Notes under the pieces: generated by a model
The model's database searches: none
What the model saw: the letters and a program-made list of their open reading frames with translations, nothing else
Told to the model about the DNA's origin: nothing
Source: Xenoacremonium recifei
Lineage: Eukaryota; Ascomycota; Sordariomycetes; Hypocreales; Nectriaceae
Direction: 5' to 3'
Assembly (NCBI GenBank): GCA_012184525.1
Contig: WOFQ01000039.1
Coordinates: forward strand, 1-64,000
Length of the DNA: 64,000 nucleotides
Position numbers and translations under genes: made by a program
Shown: positions 33,634 through 44,248 of the stretch, piece after piece
How positions within the stretch are numbered: the stretch's first letter is position 1
Layout of the letters: each line of letters starts with the position of its first letter

Positions 33634-33715
33634 CGACGCGGGCAGGATTTGAACCTACGCCTCCGAAGAGATATGATTTCTAGTCATACGCATTAGACCG
33701 CTCTGCCACCGCGCC
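33634..33715 (-). tRNA. tRNA-Ser (anticodon AGA)
   Basis: An 82-nt minus-strand gene. The acceptor stem GGCGCGG pairs with CCGCGTC (one G-U) and has discriminator G. The anticodon arm TATGA-CTAGAAA-TCATA gives anticodon AGA (reads UCU and, after inosine editing, other UCN codons). The long variable arm TCTCTTCGGAGG is typical of serine tRNAs. The T arm holds GGTTCAAATCC (B box) and the D region holds TGGCAGAGCGG (A box). No intron is present. The CCA end is not encoded, as usual in eukaryotes. Confidence 0.95.
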
Positions 33716-35225
33716 TTGAGGTGGTGATTGTTGGAGGGATCTGCGGGAATTTGTCTCATGTACGGAGCGCAGGGCTTGGGTGGCGGCAGAGGAACCAAAA
33801 TAAACATGTGGGTCACTAAATCCCTGTAGTGGGTCTCGTTGGCCAATCACGCCGACCCCAAATATTGGGGCAAGGATATTCTCCCTGTGCAAGCCGCGCT
33901 ATCGTCCATGTGTTTATACCACTTTAGGCAAGGCTGGAGGTTTATCCAGCGCGGTACTTAATTCACTAAGGGCCTTACACCAGAAATATAAGTCACTTGT
34001 CTTCAGGGCCCCAACTGTAATACAGCACAATACCAACACTATAATACAGCATAACACTAAAGCACCATAACACCACAACACCACACACTTACACTATCGC
34101 AACAGCAATACGGCAACATCAAATATTAATAAGCAAATAGGTCAACTACTCAGCAAAACTGCCCCTTAGAAGCTGCAGCTATTACCCAAATAGTAGCTTT
34201 AACCTTTGCCATCTTCTCATACTGAGACAGGCAAACAGGCAATTATAGAGTACTCTGTACCTCTCAGTACTCGATAGACCACTGCGGTGGCTGCACTGAC
34301 TATACCAGAAGAGGCTTAAACACAGGGAGGATAGCGGACCACACACAGGGAGAATATCCTTGCCCCAAATATTGTGTTCAGGGCAAGCGGTCGACGGGTT
34401 GACCAAGTTTGAGCAATGTTTGTATGATAATGGAACTCGGTATTGACTCTGGCCTCGAGATACTGGCGACGGGCGAGTCTTGCTTCATGGAAAACACGGT
34501 CTAGTTTCGGGGTAATTATTTTAAGACTTGAAGTCGAAGCAGATATCTCATACAGACGAAAGAACATGACTCAGAAGGATGGCGTCTTTAGAGCAGACCG
34601 CCATTGTTACTCAAGTACGACGTTGTTTTAGGATATAGAGAAGATCAATCTACACCCTAAGGCGATTAAAGATTCGAACCGTATTTCCAACTCTTTTACT
34701 GTTGCTTCGACCGTCGCTCAGGTGTTGGTGGGGTAAAATCAGGGCCGCAACTGCTCTTATCGATAAGCCCCACTGCAACAAGGGAAGGCGCGAGGTGCAA
34801 CGCGCCCTGAGCGGTCTGCCCAGATTCCCCTGCAACGGGGCTGGAAGTAAACACAACATTTTGCAATCAACATCCACCTCAGTCATCGCCAGTCCCTGTC
34901 TCGGCCCTCAACAATCCCGGCTCGGCAACGACTGACTACTAACCAGCAGGGTTCTTGCGCATCTCGTTCTTCGCCTCGTCACCCCTTCTTGCCCGCCAGC
35001 TTTCGTCTTCGCCGGCTTTTCTGTCCCTTGCATCGCCCTCGATCAGATCGTGCCCCGCATCCACGACATCTCATCTCATCTCGCCTCGTCTCCCAGGGTT
35101 TTCTTCTGCTGCCCTTTCCCTTGTCCGTCCCCACCGTCTGCTGCCTCGACGACGACAGCAACGAGCGTCTCGACCTCAGGAATCAACAAACAACACACGT
35201 CCCAAGGTATACTCAACAACAGTAG
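33716..35225. other. Intergenic; CA-rich stretch and probable CDK leader
   Basis: 33716-33920 flanks the tRNA. 34010-34130 is low-complexity, rich in CAACA and CACCA. From about 34950 the sequence becomes C/T-rich (many CGTC, CTCGTC, TTCGTC), as in fungal promoters and 5' leaders, and probably belongs to the downstream CDK transcript. Overlapping open frames here (for example from 34955) are Ser/Pro/Ala-rich and unconvincing as proteins. Confidence 0.5.
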
Positions 35226-35288
35226 TTCACGATAGAGCCGTCAACTACCAACTTTGGAGCGTATCCTCCCCACCCGGCCGTCCACCCG

Positions 35289-35336
35289 CCTGTCCACCAG
35301 CCTGTCCATCAGCCTGTTCACCAGCCTGTCCACCAG
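35289..35336 (+). repeat. 12-bp tandem repeat, 4 copies (PVHQ)
   Basis: Four units of CCTGTCCACCAG with single-base variants, in the frame of the CDK. A fifth, diverged unit (GTTGTTCATCCG) follows. Confidence 0.8.
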
Positions 35337-35420
35337 GTTGTTCATCCGCCTCTATACATCCCGGTACTGGTGCCTCAGCTGCCACATCCGCAGCCTCATC
35401 CCCCACTACAACAGCATCCA

Positions 35421-35525
35421 GGCCTGCCACCAAATTTCCAGGGCTTGCCTCAGAATCATCCGGGCCTGCCTCAACATCATCTGGGGCTACCACCAAACCA
35501 TCCGGGGCTGCCACAACATCACCAA
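35421..35525 (+). repeat. 21-bp tandem repeat, 5 copies (GLP-x-N/H-H-P)
   Basis: Five consecutive 21-base units encode GLPPNFQ, GLPQNHP, GLPQHHL, GLPPNHP and GLPQHHQ in the CDK frame. Gly, Leu and Pro codons vary between units only at synonymous positions (GGC/GGG, CTG/TTG/CTA, CCA/CCT). Confidence 0.8.
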
Positions 35526-35597
35526 GTGCCCAGAGTCGTCCCGAATCCATACAATCACCACCTTATTCCCCAGAGAGCGCTCAAGCCCATCCCAAAC

Positions 35598-36684
35598 ATG
35601 GACAACTACCAGAAGCTAGAGAAGGTGGGAGAAGGTACAGATCTATTCCCTCCACAAGTATCCTGAAGCTCTTCGTCTGACGCATACATAGGTACCTACG
35701 GTGTCGTCTACAAGGCTCGAGACCTTGCCAATGGCGGCCGAATCGTTGCGTTGAAGAAGATCCGCCTCGAGGCTGAGGACGAGGGCGTTCCCAGCACTGC
35801 CATCCGAGAAATTTCGCTCCTCAAGGAGATGCAGGATCCCAACATTGTGCGACTGTTCAACATTGTCCACGCCGATGGCCACAAGCTCTATCTCGTCTTC
35901 GAATTCCTTCCCCTCGATTTGAAGAAGTACATGGAGTCCTTGCCCGTCAGCGAAGGTGGCCGAGGCAAGGCTCTCCCCGAGGGATCGTCTTCACACCTCA
36001 TGACGCTGGGTATGGGTGAAACCGTCGTTCGCAAGTTCCTGTACCAACTCTGCGATGGCGTCAGATTCTGCCACTCGCATCGGGTGCTGCACCGCGATCT
36101 GAAGCCCCAGAACTTGCTTATCGACAAGGATGGGAACCTGAAGCTGGCAGATTTCGGTCTTGCCCGGGCCTTTGGTGTGCCTCTGCGAACCTATACCCAT
36201 GAGGTTGTGACTCTTTGGTACCGAGCCCCGGAGATCCTGCTGGGCGGCCGCCAGTATTCGACGGGTGTTGATATGTGGTCGGTTGGCTGCATTTTCGCCG
36301 AGATGTGCACTCGCAAGCCGCTCTTTCCGGGCGATTCTGAGATTGATGAGATCTTCAAGATCTTCCGGTAAGCATCTCAACCCCAATTCCCATCGTTTGA
36401 CTGAAGTCTAACACTGATCTTTCTCTAGGACATTGGGTACCCCCAGCGAGGATGTCTGGCCCGGTGTCACCTCGTATCCTGATTTCAAGTCATCGTTCCC
36501 TAAGTGGCAACGAAACTATAATCAGAACCTCTGCCACAATCTCGATAAGATGGGTCTTGAACTCCTCGAGATGATGTTGGTCTACGATCCCGCGGGACGT
36601 ATCTCAGCCAAGCAAGCCTGCAACCATCCCTACTTCGAGGAGTATCTCGGACAGGCTAGCCGTCTGGATGATTACTACAACTAG
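35598..36684 (+). CDS. cdc2: Cdc2/Cdk1-type cyclin-dependent kinase (PSTAIRE)
   Basis: The mitotic CDK catalytic subunit, 322 residues counted from ATG 35598. Exons: 35598-35634, 35692-36367, 36429-36684. The glycine loop GEGTYG (11-16) contains the inhibitory-phosphorylation residues T14 and Y15; intron 1 splits codon 13. PSTAIRE is at 46-52, the catalytic HRDLKPQN starts at H146, DFG is at 166-168, the activating-loop threonine is T181 in [16 protein letters not shown], and PKWQR precedes the C-terminal lobe. A short insert ([14 protein letters not shown], 99-113) is typical of filamentous-ascomycete Cdc2. Some Fusarium species have two CDC2 genes (CDC2A and CDC2B); which this is cannot be told. 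The frame stays open upstream of the ATG (see 35226-35597), so a longer form is possible. It partners with B-type cyclins in the nucleus. Confidence 0.95.
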
Positions 36685-39600
36685 GGAAGCACAGCGGAGA
36701 GCCCTTTGCTTCGAGATATAGGGCTCAAGACGTCATCACTGGGAACAGAAACTGAGGCAACGGATGAGGGTTAGGAACCAGGAGGCTCCGATGACATATG
36801 CACGAGCCCCGATTGTTGGGACAAAACGGAAGGAGAGATGTCCAAGTACAAGACGAGGGCGAGAGTTGAAGATGATACAAAAACGTCGAAAATCATGTGA
36901 CGGATTGTTCTAGATTGTTGGACGAGGCTGGCGTTTTACTGGCCTCGATGAACATCAGCTGATTCAAGGGTGAAACAACATTACGAGCTGTGGGACATGT
37001 ACAAAGTATGGAAGCTGTTTGCCACGACGACCTCTTCGCAGAGTTGGGTCACAAACGAGGGATTAATGACAGGGTCGGAAACTCGCAAGCCATGAACGAG
37101 AAAACGGGACAGGACGGGATGTTGAGTGATGCTATGGCTGCTTTTGCACTTCCAAAGCTACCCTAACTACCCACCTATTCCGGTTTTTTTAAATTGGCCT
37201 TGCCAACAGAGCGCTGGAAGATTGAGGCTGTGTTGGTCTCCAAAGCGGGTTCAAGCGAGTTGGACGGCATCGCTCATGGAAGCAGACCAACGATGAGGCT
37301 TCTGGGCTCGGTCTCAAGCACGGTATATGGAAGGGATTGCATTTTTCTTTGAGTCTTGTAGGTACGGATGGTCAGGTGGGCGCCTCAGGACATGATTTCT
37401 CTGGAAGGCAGCGGATAGGAATTGATCACGACATTGAAACCATGCGTCACCAACTGACTACAGCACTGCAGCACTGCCTCGTGTTGATGTCCCATCAGGC
37501 GCGTACTATTATAAAGCCAACACACGGCAAACCATCCTGCCGAGGGCCAACATCGAGCTCGCCAACAGCTTACCACCCTGCAGGATTGGTGTTGAGAAGA
37601 CAATTTTGTTTTTAGCAACAGCGGCACGCCGCGACCCCTCCTCACTCATATGCACAACATCCGCCGACCCGGGTTTCTATTCTGGGCAGCACCACCACGA
37701 ACGCATGATGCCGGGCGACTCGCAGACGCTCCCGCCCCTCCAAAGCCATATTGCAGGGACGAACGGGCGTGTAATCGCAAGATTAGACGCACGATGGGAT
37801 ATCTGCAGCTGTGAGTTGAGGTGCGGTTGGGCGCTTCGGGGGTGTTAAGCGCCAATGGGTGGGGTGTTTCATCTTGACGGGCGGTTACGGCGCGCAGGGT
37901 TTGTATTTTTGGGTGCGAACATGGGGAGTTTTTTTTGCTTTCTTTTGCGTGCTAGTTTGTTTGGTTTGGCGTCTGTTGATGTTTCTGTTTTCATGAAACG
38001 CCGTTTCTGGTGATGCGACTCCATGCTGGAGGCAGCCTGCCTACCTACCTTAGATTGCTTACCTGAACAGACGCCCAGAAGCATCCTCGCAATTCCACCG
38101 CCAGGGCGTCTCGCCGTCAATTTTGGAGGCGTATCGCGTATCTTTCTTTAGACACGGAGCCAGATCTACATTCCCGATCCCAGCGCTGCTGAAACTGACG
38201 CTGTGTGTACGCTGTGTCAATGCGGCAGTGCCGTGGCCTGCGAGCCGGACCTCCTCGGCTAGCGGTGGGGTTCCGGAGGCAGCCCGGGAATTGTGGGGCA
38301 ACGGGCGCGCCGATCCGGACGGGGCATGGTCTGGATTTTGGGTTGCTTGCGGGTTTGTCTGTAGGGTAAGTGAGCGGTCTGGACGCTCGGGGTTTGCGGT
38401 TGCATCGCCGGATGCGAAAGCTCGATGCATATGGTTGAAGAAGACGAAAACTTCATTCTCTGGGAATATGGAGGGTTGAGATGTGATTTTAGGGTGAGGT
38501 TGAACTTTTTCTTCGTTGCGGTGTCAGATTTTTCATTGTTCTACGGAGTAATTGATGGCTTGCAACAATCACACGCTTGATGTCTGTGTTTCATGCAACC
38601 ATACAGTACGAGTCATTGTACGGGAACCCATTGTTCGAATTTTCAGATGTAATGCCGTCGAGCGAACGTTAACCGAGGACCAGAGTCATTCAGCCCTGTC
38701 AGTCGTAACGCTCCCCCAAAAACTCCTTGGTCATCCTCATCAACCTCCCCGCATCCGTTGGTCATGTGGTAGAGGTCTGCTGGATCTCGGACGGGTCGCC
38801 AACGTGAAAAACGTCCAGGCGAGACCCCTGCAGATCAGATCACTTGATTTGCAGCAGCGCGCGGGCGGTGGAGATGACCAGGGCTCTCTCCCTTAAGATC
38901 GACGACCGGGGTGGTGTTAGTGTTGTTGTCTAGCCACTCCATCAGTCATCCATCGCAAATGGCCCTGTAACCTCGTTAGCGGACTCGAAACACTCTTGCG
39001 TGTGTGCTGTCGTCAATCAATGTACATCCGGATGCGACGCTATGCGACTCGTTTCGACAATGCATTCTTCTCGCCTTCCTTCATGCGGCCCCCCCTCTAG
39101 GTAGTCTACGTGATGCACGCACGCAAGCCACCAAAGTTAGGGTCTGAATCATGCTGTGTGCATGCTTGCTCAGATGCTCAGGTCCCCATTTGCGGCGGTG
39201 TCGTTTAAGCTTGCTTGATTCCTTGCTCCTTCAGCTCGCGTGGCCCGGCCGGGAGAGCCTCTCCTCCACTAGCCACATGCGGGCTCGAGCTCCAGCCACA
39301 CCTCGGCAGCGTCGAGGAGCACTTGGTGCCCAAACAAGGCCGGCGATTGGCAGCAGGGGGCAGCGATGGCGTGCGCGGGGGAGGGCCAATGAGAGGCGGT
39401 GAGGGCGTTGATGGTTGGCGGATCCTAGGCCTTGGCTGGCTGGATGTGAGGGTCAGGGGTTAGGGGGGATGGAGATGGATGGATGGACGGCGAGGATCCG
39501 AGGAGACGAAAGCAGGGCGGTGAGATGAGCCGTCGTTTATGCCTTATGGCTGCGTCCTTGTTACGGACCTGGAAGTAGTTTATCTAATGCGTGCCCTGCA

Positions 39601-42199
39601 GTGCTCCGTTCATGGAGCCCTGTTGAGTCCAGGCCTGGTTGGGGATCGATCGGTGTTGAAAGGCGGACCCAGTCGATGGCCGGGGGGCCAGAAGCCAGCA
39701 AAGCCAACAACCTTGAGACCAGCAACGTGGACGACTCGCAGCGAAGCAGTCGTCTGAAGCGGTGACGAGGACCAGCCATCCCGTTTAATCGAGATAGCTC
39801 AAGGACTGGACGCGAAGGAACAGGGATGCGATAGAGTTTGTCTGCCACATGAACTGACTTGTTGTTCATGCTCACGGCCGTCGGCTCTGGCACTGACTTG
39901 ACCAGGGGCGTCTGACACCTGGATCCGGGAGGCGCCACGCGGACGCCACGGGTTGCTCGTCCTATTGGTGAGCTGGGAACTGTGGTTGGGCGACGCGGTT
40001 GATTAGGGGACTCGCGAAGCGACGAAATTGTCAACCTGATAGATGCCTCAGCTGGCCCCATTTGGTCTGCTGAATCTGGCTCGAGGGCCGGTCATGAGGA
40101 GGGCTGGAGTGCTAATGAGACAATGCGCTGTAAGTATTGCTGCGAAGGTCGAAGCAAGGAGGGGGAAATCCCTATAAACTCTAGACTATTATCTGGGTAC
40201 GTACCACACCGGCGATTATAAGGTAGCCTTGCAGCGACGCTCTAACTGAGACAATTGGTAGGCCGGGGTAGTCTCAAGACAGCAGGTGCCGGTAGATCAT
40301 GTAGAAGGGGGTCATTGTGGGATATGCGGATGATGGAATATGAATTCCACGTCCAGAGCCATAACCCTGCTCCTCATATTGCCGCCTGCGTGGACAGATG
40401 GGCTTTTGGTGTTAATGGTGACATTTGATGACACATCCTGGGAGGGAGGCGAAAACCAACGAAAAGGAGCCGTCTCGGGATGAATGACCTGCAGTAGCTC
40501 CAGCCACTACCAGTGTCAGGCGTTCAGAGACCCGGAGTCGAAGGATTGGATTCAGCCATTGAAAGCTAGTGGGACGATTGGGTGTCTTCCCCGTCAAGTC
40601 GACAATCGAGACGGCCATCGTGATGATCAATAATCGAGGGGTCGCTCGAAGCCCAATAGAGTTTCGCAGGGCTATCCGGGAAGAGCTTCATCTTGGTGAA
40701 GCTGCCCAACGCCTATGTCCGTGGCAACAATCAAGGTTTCAATTCGATTCCTGAGCATGGAGTCGACGGGAGTCCAGGAGGAAGCCCCCCCGAAGAACGT
40801 CGGCAACGGCCACTGGCTGGAATGTGATGGAGGTCGGGAATGCGCTATATCCAGAGGCTCGGGATGATGGCGCCGCCGCGAGGTTCCCGCCACGGCTTGG
40901 CCTGGATGCGGCTTTGGGCTGTACCGGTTACAGGGCAGTGCGTGGCGGCGAGGGGCATATCCCGTGTATCAGTTACGCTGGGCAACCGGCCGCGATAGCG
41001 CCTCTGTTTCGGGTTTGGCAGCCCAGCCAAGCACCGCCGCGTGTAGAGTAGGGCAGCGAAAGTAGCATCGCATCAAGCTGTGGTTGCAGCCCAGGATTTC
41101 GATGCTAATACGGAGTTGGTGGGCGGTGCTGTCCCTCATCCCCCTTGAGGAGTTGAGATAGGGGATTTGGTATATCCCTCTTCCCCCTGCATTCAACGCC
41201 CGCATCTATGGGCATCGACGGCTTCACTAGCTTGCCGGAGACGGATGATACTCGACTCAAACGGGACATGCGAGATTGAGTGGCTCGTATGTATGTCGTG
41301 GACAACGCAGAGGGACGGGACCTGACCTCGAGGGATACGACCTTGCCGACATACGTGCTTTACTGGAAGTAGAAGCGGTGCTGGGATGATTGTGGCGCTG
41401 GCCTATTCTGGCGAACCGAACAGATGAGACGAGCGTCTGCATCTGCATCCTGGAGCGGACGATTCGCAGCAGAAATCACCGAGCATAAACACGAGGATCC
41501 AGGACTAGGCGGCCGCGATGATGGCAAGCACCGCCTCAACAAGAAGCGTTTGAGCCATCTGCTGGAGCGAAGATGCTGCTGATGAAACATCCCTCGTTGA
41601 GACGACCATGATCGCCACTGATTGGCAGCCAGCGCCTCCCGCAAGGCGTGTTTCATCTCTGGCCGGCTGCCAGCCAATGGCCATTGCCAGCCCAGCTCCG
41701 GCCGCTGGACTGTAACGTGTTTTGGCGTGGCCCGATGCCTGGCTGATGGATGGATCAGTGGATGCCAGCCAACCCAACCCCCTGTCGCCGACCCAACTGT
41801 AGGTCTCAGCAGCGGGCTTGCTTGGGCGACTCAGGCCAGCCCCCAGCTGGAACTTGGCCCAGCACGGCTGCGCGTGGTTGGCTGGCTGGCAGCGGTGGCT
41901 TGTTTCCGCCAGAGCATCAATGGCCGCCGTTCATAGGCTGTCGAGGCTCGATGGGAGGTTGACGAGGGACGACTAGACAACTCCAGGAACTGAAAGGCCC
42001 GTGGATCAACCAAAGAAAGGGCGGGAAGGCGAAGGCACCCTTGGGAGGCGAGGAAAATCAAGAGCGTAAGGCAGGTCAGGGTCCAGCATGAAAGTGGAAA
42101 TCGTTCTTTCTCACGTTGATAAAAATCCAATGTGGCCGCTTCCTGCCCTTGACATTGGTTCCTCCTTCCCGTTGTCCCAGGCTATCCAGCTCCAGGTTC
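36685..42199. other. 5.5 kb without a convincing gene
   Basis: Between the CDK stop and the cyclin leader. Open frames here are short, usually lack ATG, and have compositions explained by local base bias. Simple sequences include GATG repeats at about 39470-39486, poly-T at 37185 and 37930, and frequent CCAGCC/GGCTGG words at 41660-41920. No RNA gene was recognised. It may hold non-coding transcripts, UTRs or regulatory DNA. Confidence 0.5.
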
Positions 42200-44248
42200 G
42201 ACCTTCCACGACTCCACGACTCACGACTATTTCCTCCCCTCCCTCCCCTCCTCCCCACCTCGCCTCTCTCTCTTCATCCTCTCTCCCTTGGCCAGCTCAT
42301 CTCCCATCTGCGCCTAGAGCATCGAACCATCGAATTCTCGCTCCAGCCCAGCAGCTGAGCCTCCTGGCCATCGATCAAGGGCAGACCACCGGATCATCAT
42401 CCAACCCGCATACCTCTGGCAGGTACCGCTCTGACGACATCCACGACAACTGACGACCTGTGACGAAGCTTCTCTCTCTGACTCTCACTTTGCTCGCCTT
42501 GAATCACTCCCTTGAGCCACCGCAGACTACTGTCTATCGCTCTCAGCTCTTTTCTGCTTTTGGTGCCGGCCATCGATTGCTGTTCTCCCCACTGTTTGCA
42601 AGGACACTCAGCAACCGGCAATCCCTCCCTTCCCTATTCATTATTCAATTCCAAGCGCCAGATAGCTTGAGATTCATCTGCTCATCACGAGCCACCCTTT
42701 CCAAGCTGGTCTTGACTTTTATAAAGCTGCTGGCTGAGAATCTTGGAAGTTTCTCAGATCCATCCAACAATCCAGTCGCTTCAGCACAGCAAACACCAAA
42801 AAGCAAACCATCCCCTCCTTGGTTCAGTCCGGCTTTACCGCCTCGATCATTTCACTTTCACTTTTTGTCCGGCTTTGAGTTTTCGGTATCCGTCGAGACC
42901 GAGTTCAATTGAATCTCACTTCGGTGTACTTCCCCAGACCGTCTCTCGACACAATCGCACAATACAAGCCACGAGCCTGAATTAGCTTCTCGCTCATCGC
43001 CGCCTCCGAGAAAGTCTCAACTCCATCCAAAGCCTAATCAATCCAGAGAGACCTGGATCGGGAACCCGCCCACTTCGTGCGCATTCCCGACCGACCGTCC
43101 GTCCCGCAACCACGGCTTTTGCTTTCCCTGCTGCGGAGAAAGCCCCAAAGCCAGTAGCAGCAAGCAGGCCTCGACTCGCATTCTGGACCACTGACCGGAC
43201 CCGGCGGATCACCACATCTCAACGGGACGGAAGCAACCTGCAACAGGTTCGCACGAGTAGACGGAAGTCAATCAGCAAAGCAAACACGGCACTCTCGACA
43301 AAACAGTAATTGTTGGATCGGAGCTCCGGCGCGTCGCGAAACCGAGACACCGAATCCGAAGCCCGGCCTCAGCCACCAAGCAGCGACGACGACGACTCAT
43401 CATCGCCTTCGCCACAGTACGAAACTCTCCCCGCTGTCAAACTCGCAACTGCGCAACTGAGTCGCCAGCCCAGCGCCACCGCAGCCGGCACCTAACTCTA
43501 CGGAGACTTGAGCATTGAGCCGACTCCTTGTTTGGGTAAGCGCCGTCTCCTTGCTTGAGTGCTTGACTCCCTGCGGATAGAATTGACGGCTAACAAGAAC
43601 AGAACGAACAAGAACCGACTCGGACAGCCCGCCCCACTCCACCATCACCACTGTCTTGGATCCCCGTCCGCCCGCAGCAGCGCTAAACGGCCCCCGTGGA
43701 CACGCCCCTGTCCGCCTGTGAGCAAGGGTCTTTCTTACCGGGACCCCCTCCAACTCTCCAGCTGGTCCAGCCCGCCCTCGCCGTCCGGTGCCCCCTTCAG
43801 GCCTTCTTCCAGGCCCCTTCAGTGCGTGGACTCAGCCTCGTGGCCCCGAAAGCCCCGGCCCCTCCCCCAAACGTCAGTCACTGACGAAAGCCCAAAAGCC
43901 CAGACGCCCAAGTGCCTGGATCGCCTGGCCACTGGTCTCCCCGAAACGGGCACCTGAGCTACGCCCACGCCCTCCACCAACACCACACGCTCCTCTGCCT
44001 GTGATATATCAGGCCTTCGGTCCCCCACGATTCAGATCTTGCTCTCGTCTTCTGTCTCTTCAGACTAGACGACTTGATACCCAAGATACCCTCTTCCTTC
44101 TCTTTTGCTTTACGAGGATCAACCAATCCCTTATACTAGGGTTGATCCATCCTAATACCTGACGACTCTACCTCCTCGTCGTCGCCCACTTACACCGCGC
44201 CACCACTTACACCCGTCGCTTCTAATACACACAACACACGCCAACACA
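42200..44248 (+). promoter_or_regulatory. Probable long pyrimidine-rich leader of the cyclin gene
   Basis: A C/T tract at about 42210-42310 (TTTCCTCCCC, CTCTCTCTCTTC) resembles a fungal transcription-start region. C-rich, CAC/CTC-rich sequence continues to the cyclin ATG. A possible leader intron runs 43536-43580 (GTAAGC ... CTTGACT ... GATAG). An ATG-started frame at 42088-42453 lies at or before the tract. If transcription starts near 42.3 kb, the 5' leader is about 1.9 kb. Confidence 0.4.

Larger units (their letters stand above)
35226..35597 (+). other. Open Pro/His/Gln-rich frame fused in frame to the CDK
   Basis: From just after an in-frame TAG (35223-35225) to the CDK ATG there are 124 sense codons in the CDK frame. 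They include four PVHQ units (35289-35336) and five seven-residue GLP units (35421-35525). The GLP units differ mainly at silent third positions, as expected if this frame is translated. No ATG occurs in the stretch. AG dinucleotides end at 35225 and could be a splice acceptor from an upstream coding exon, but I could not identify that exon. It may be a long-isoform N-terminus or a leader. Confidence 0.5.

Noticed and set aside
34670..34690. GATTCGAACC, resembling a reversed tRNA T arm
   Set aside because: No acceptor stem, anticodon arm or D arm could be folded around it on the minus strand.
38123..38479. A 118-codon plus-strand frame in the gene-poor gap
   Set aside because: It has only a TTG start and its residue composition reflects local GC content. 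No homology was recognised.
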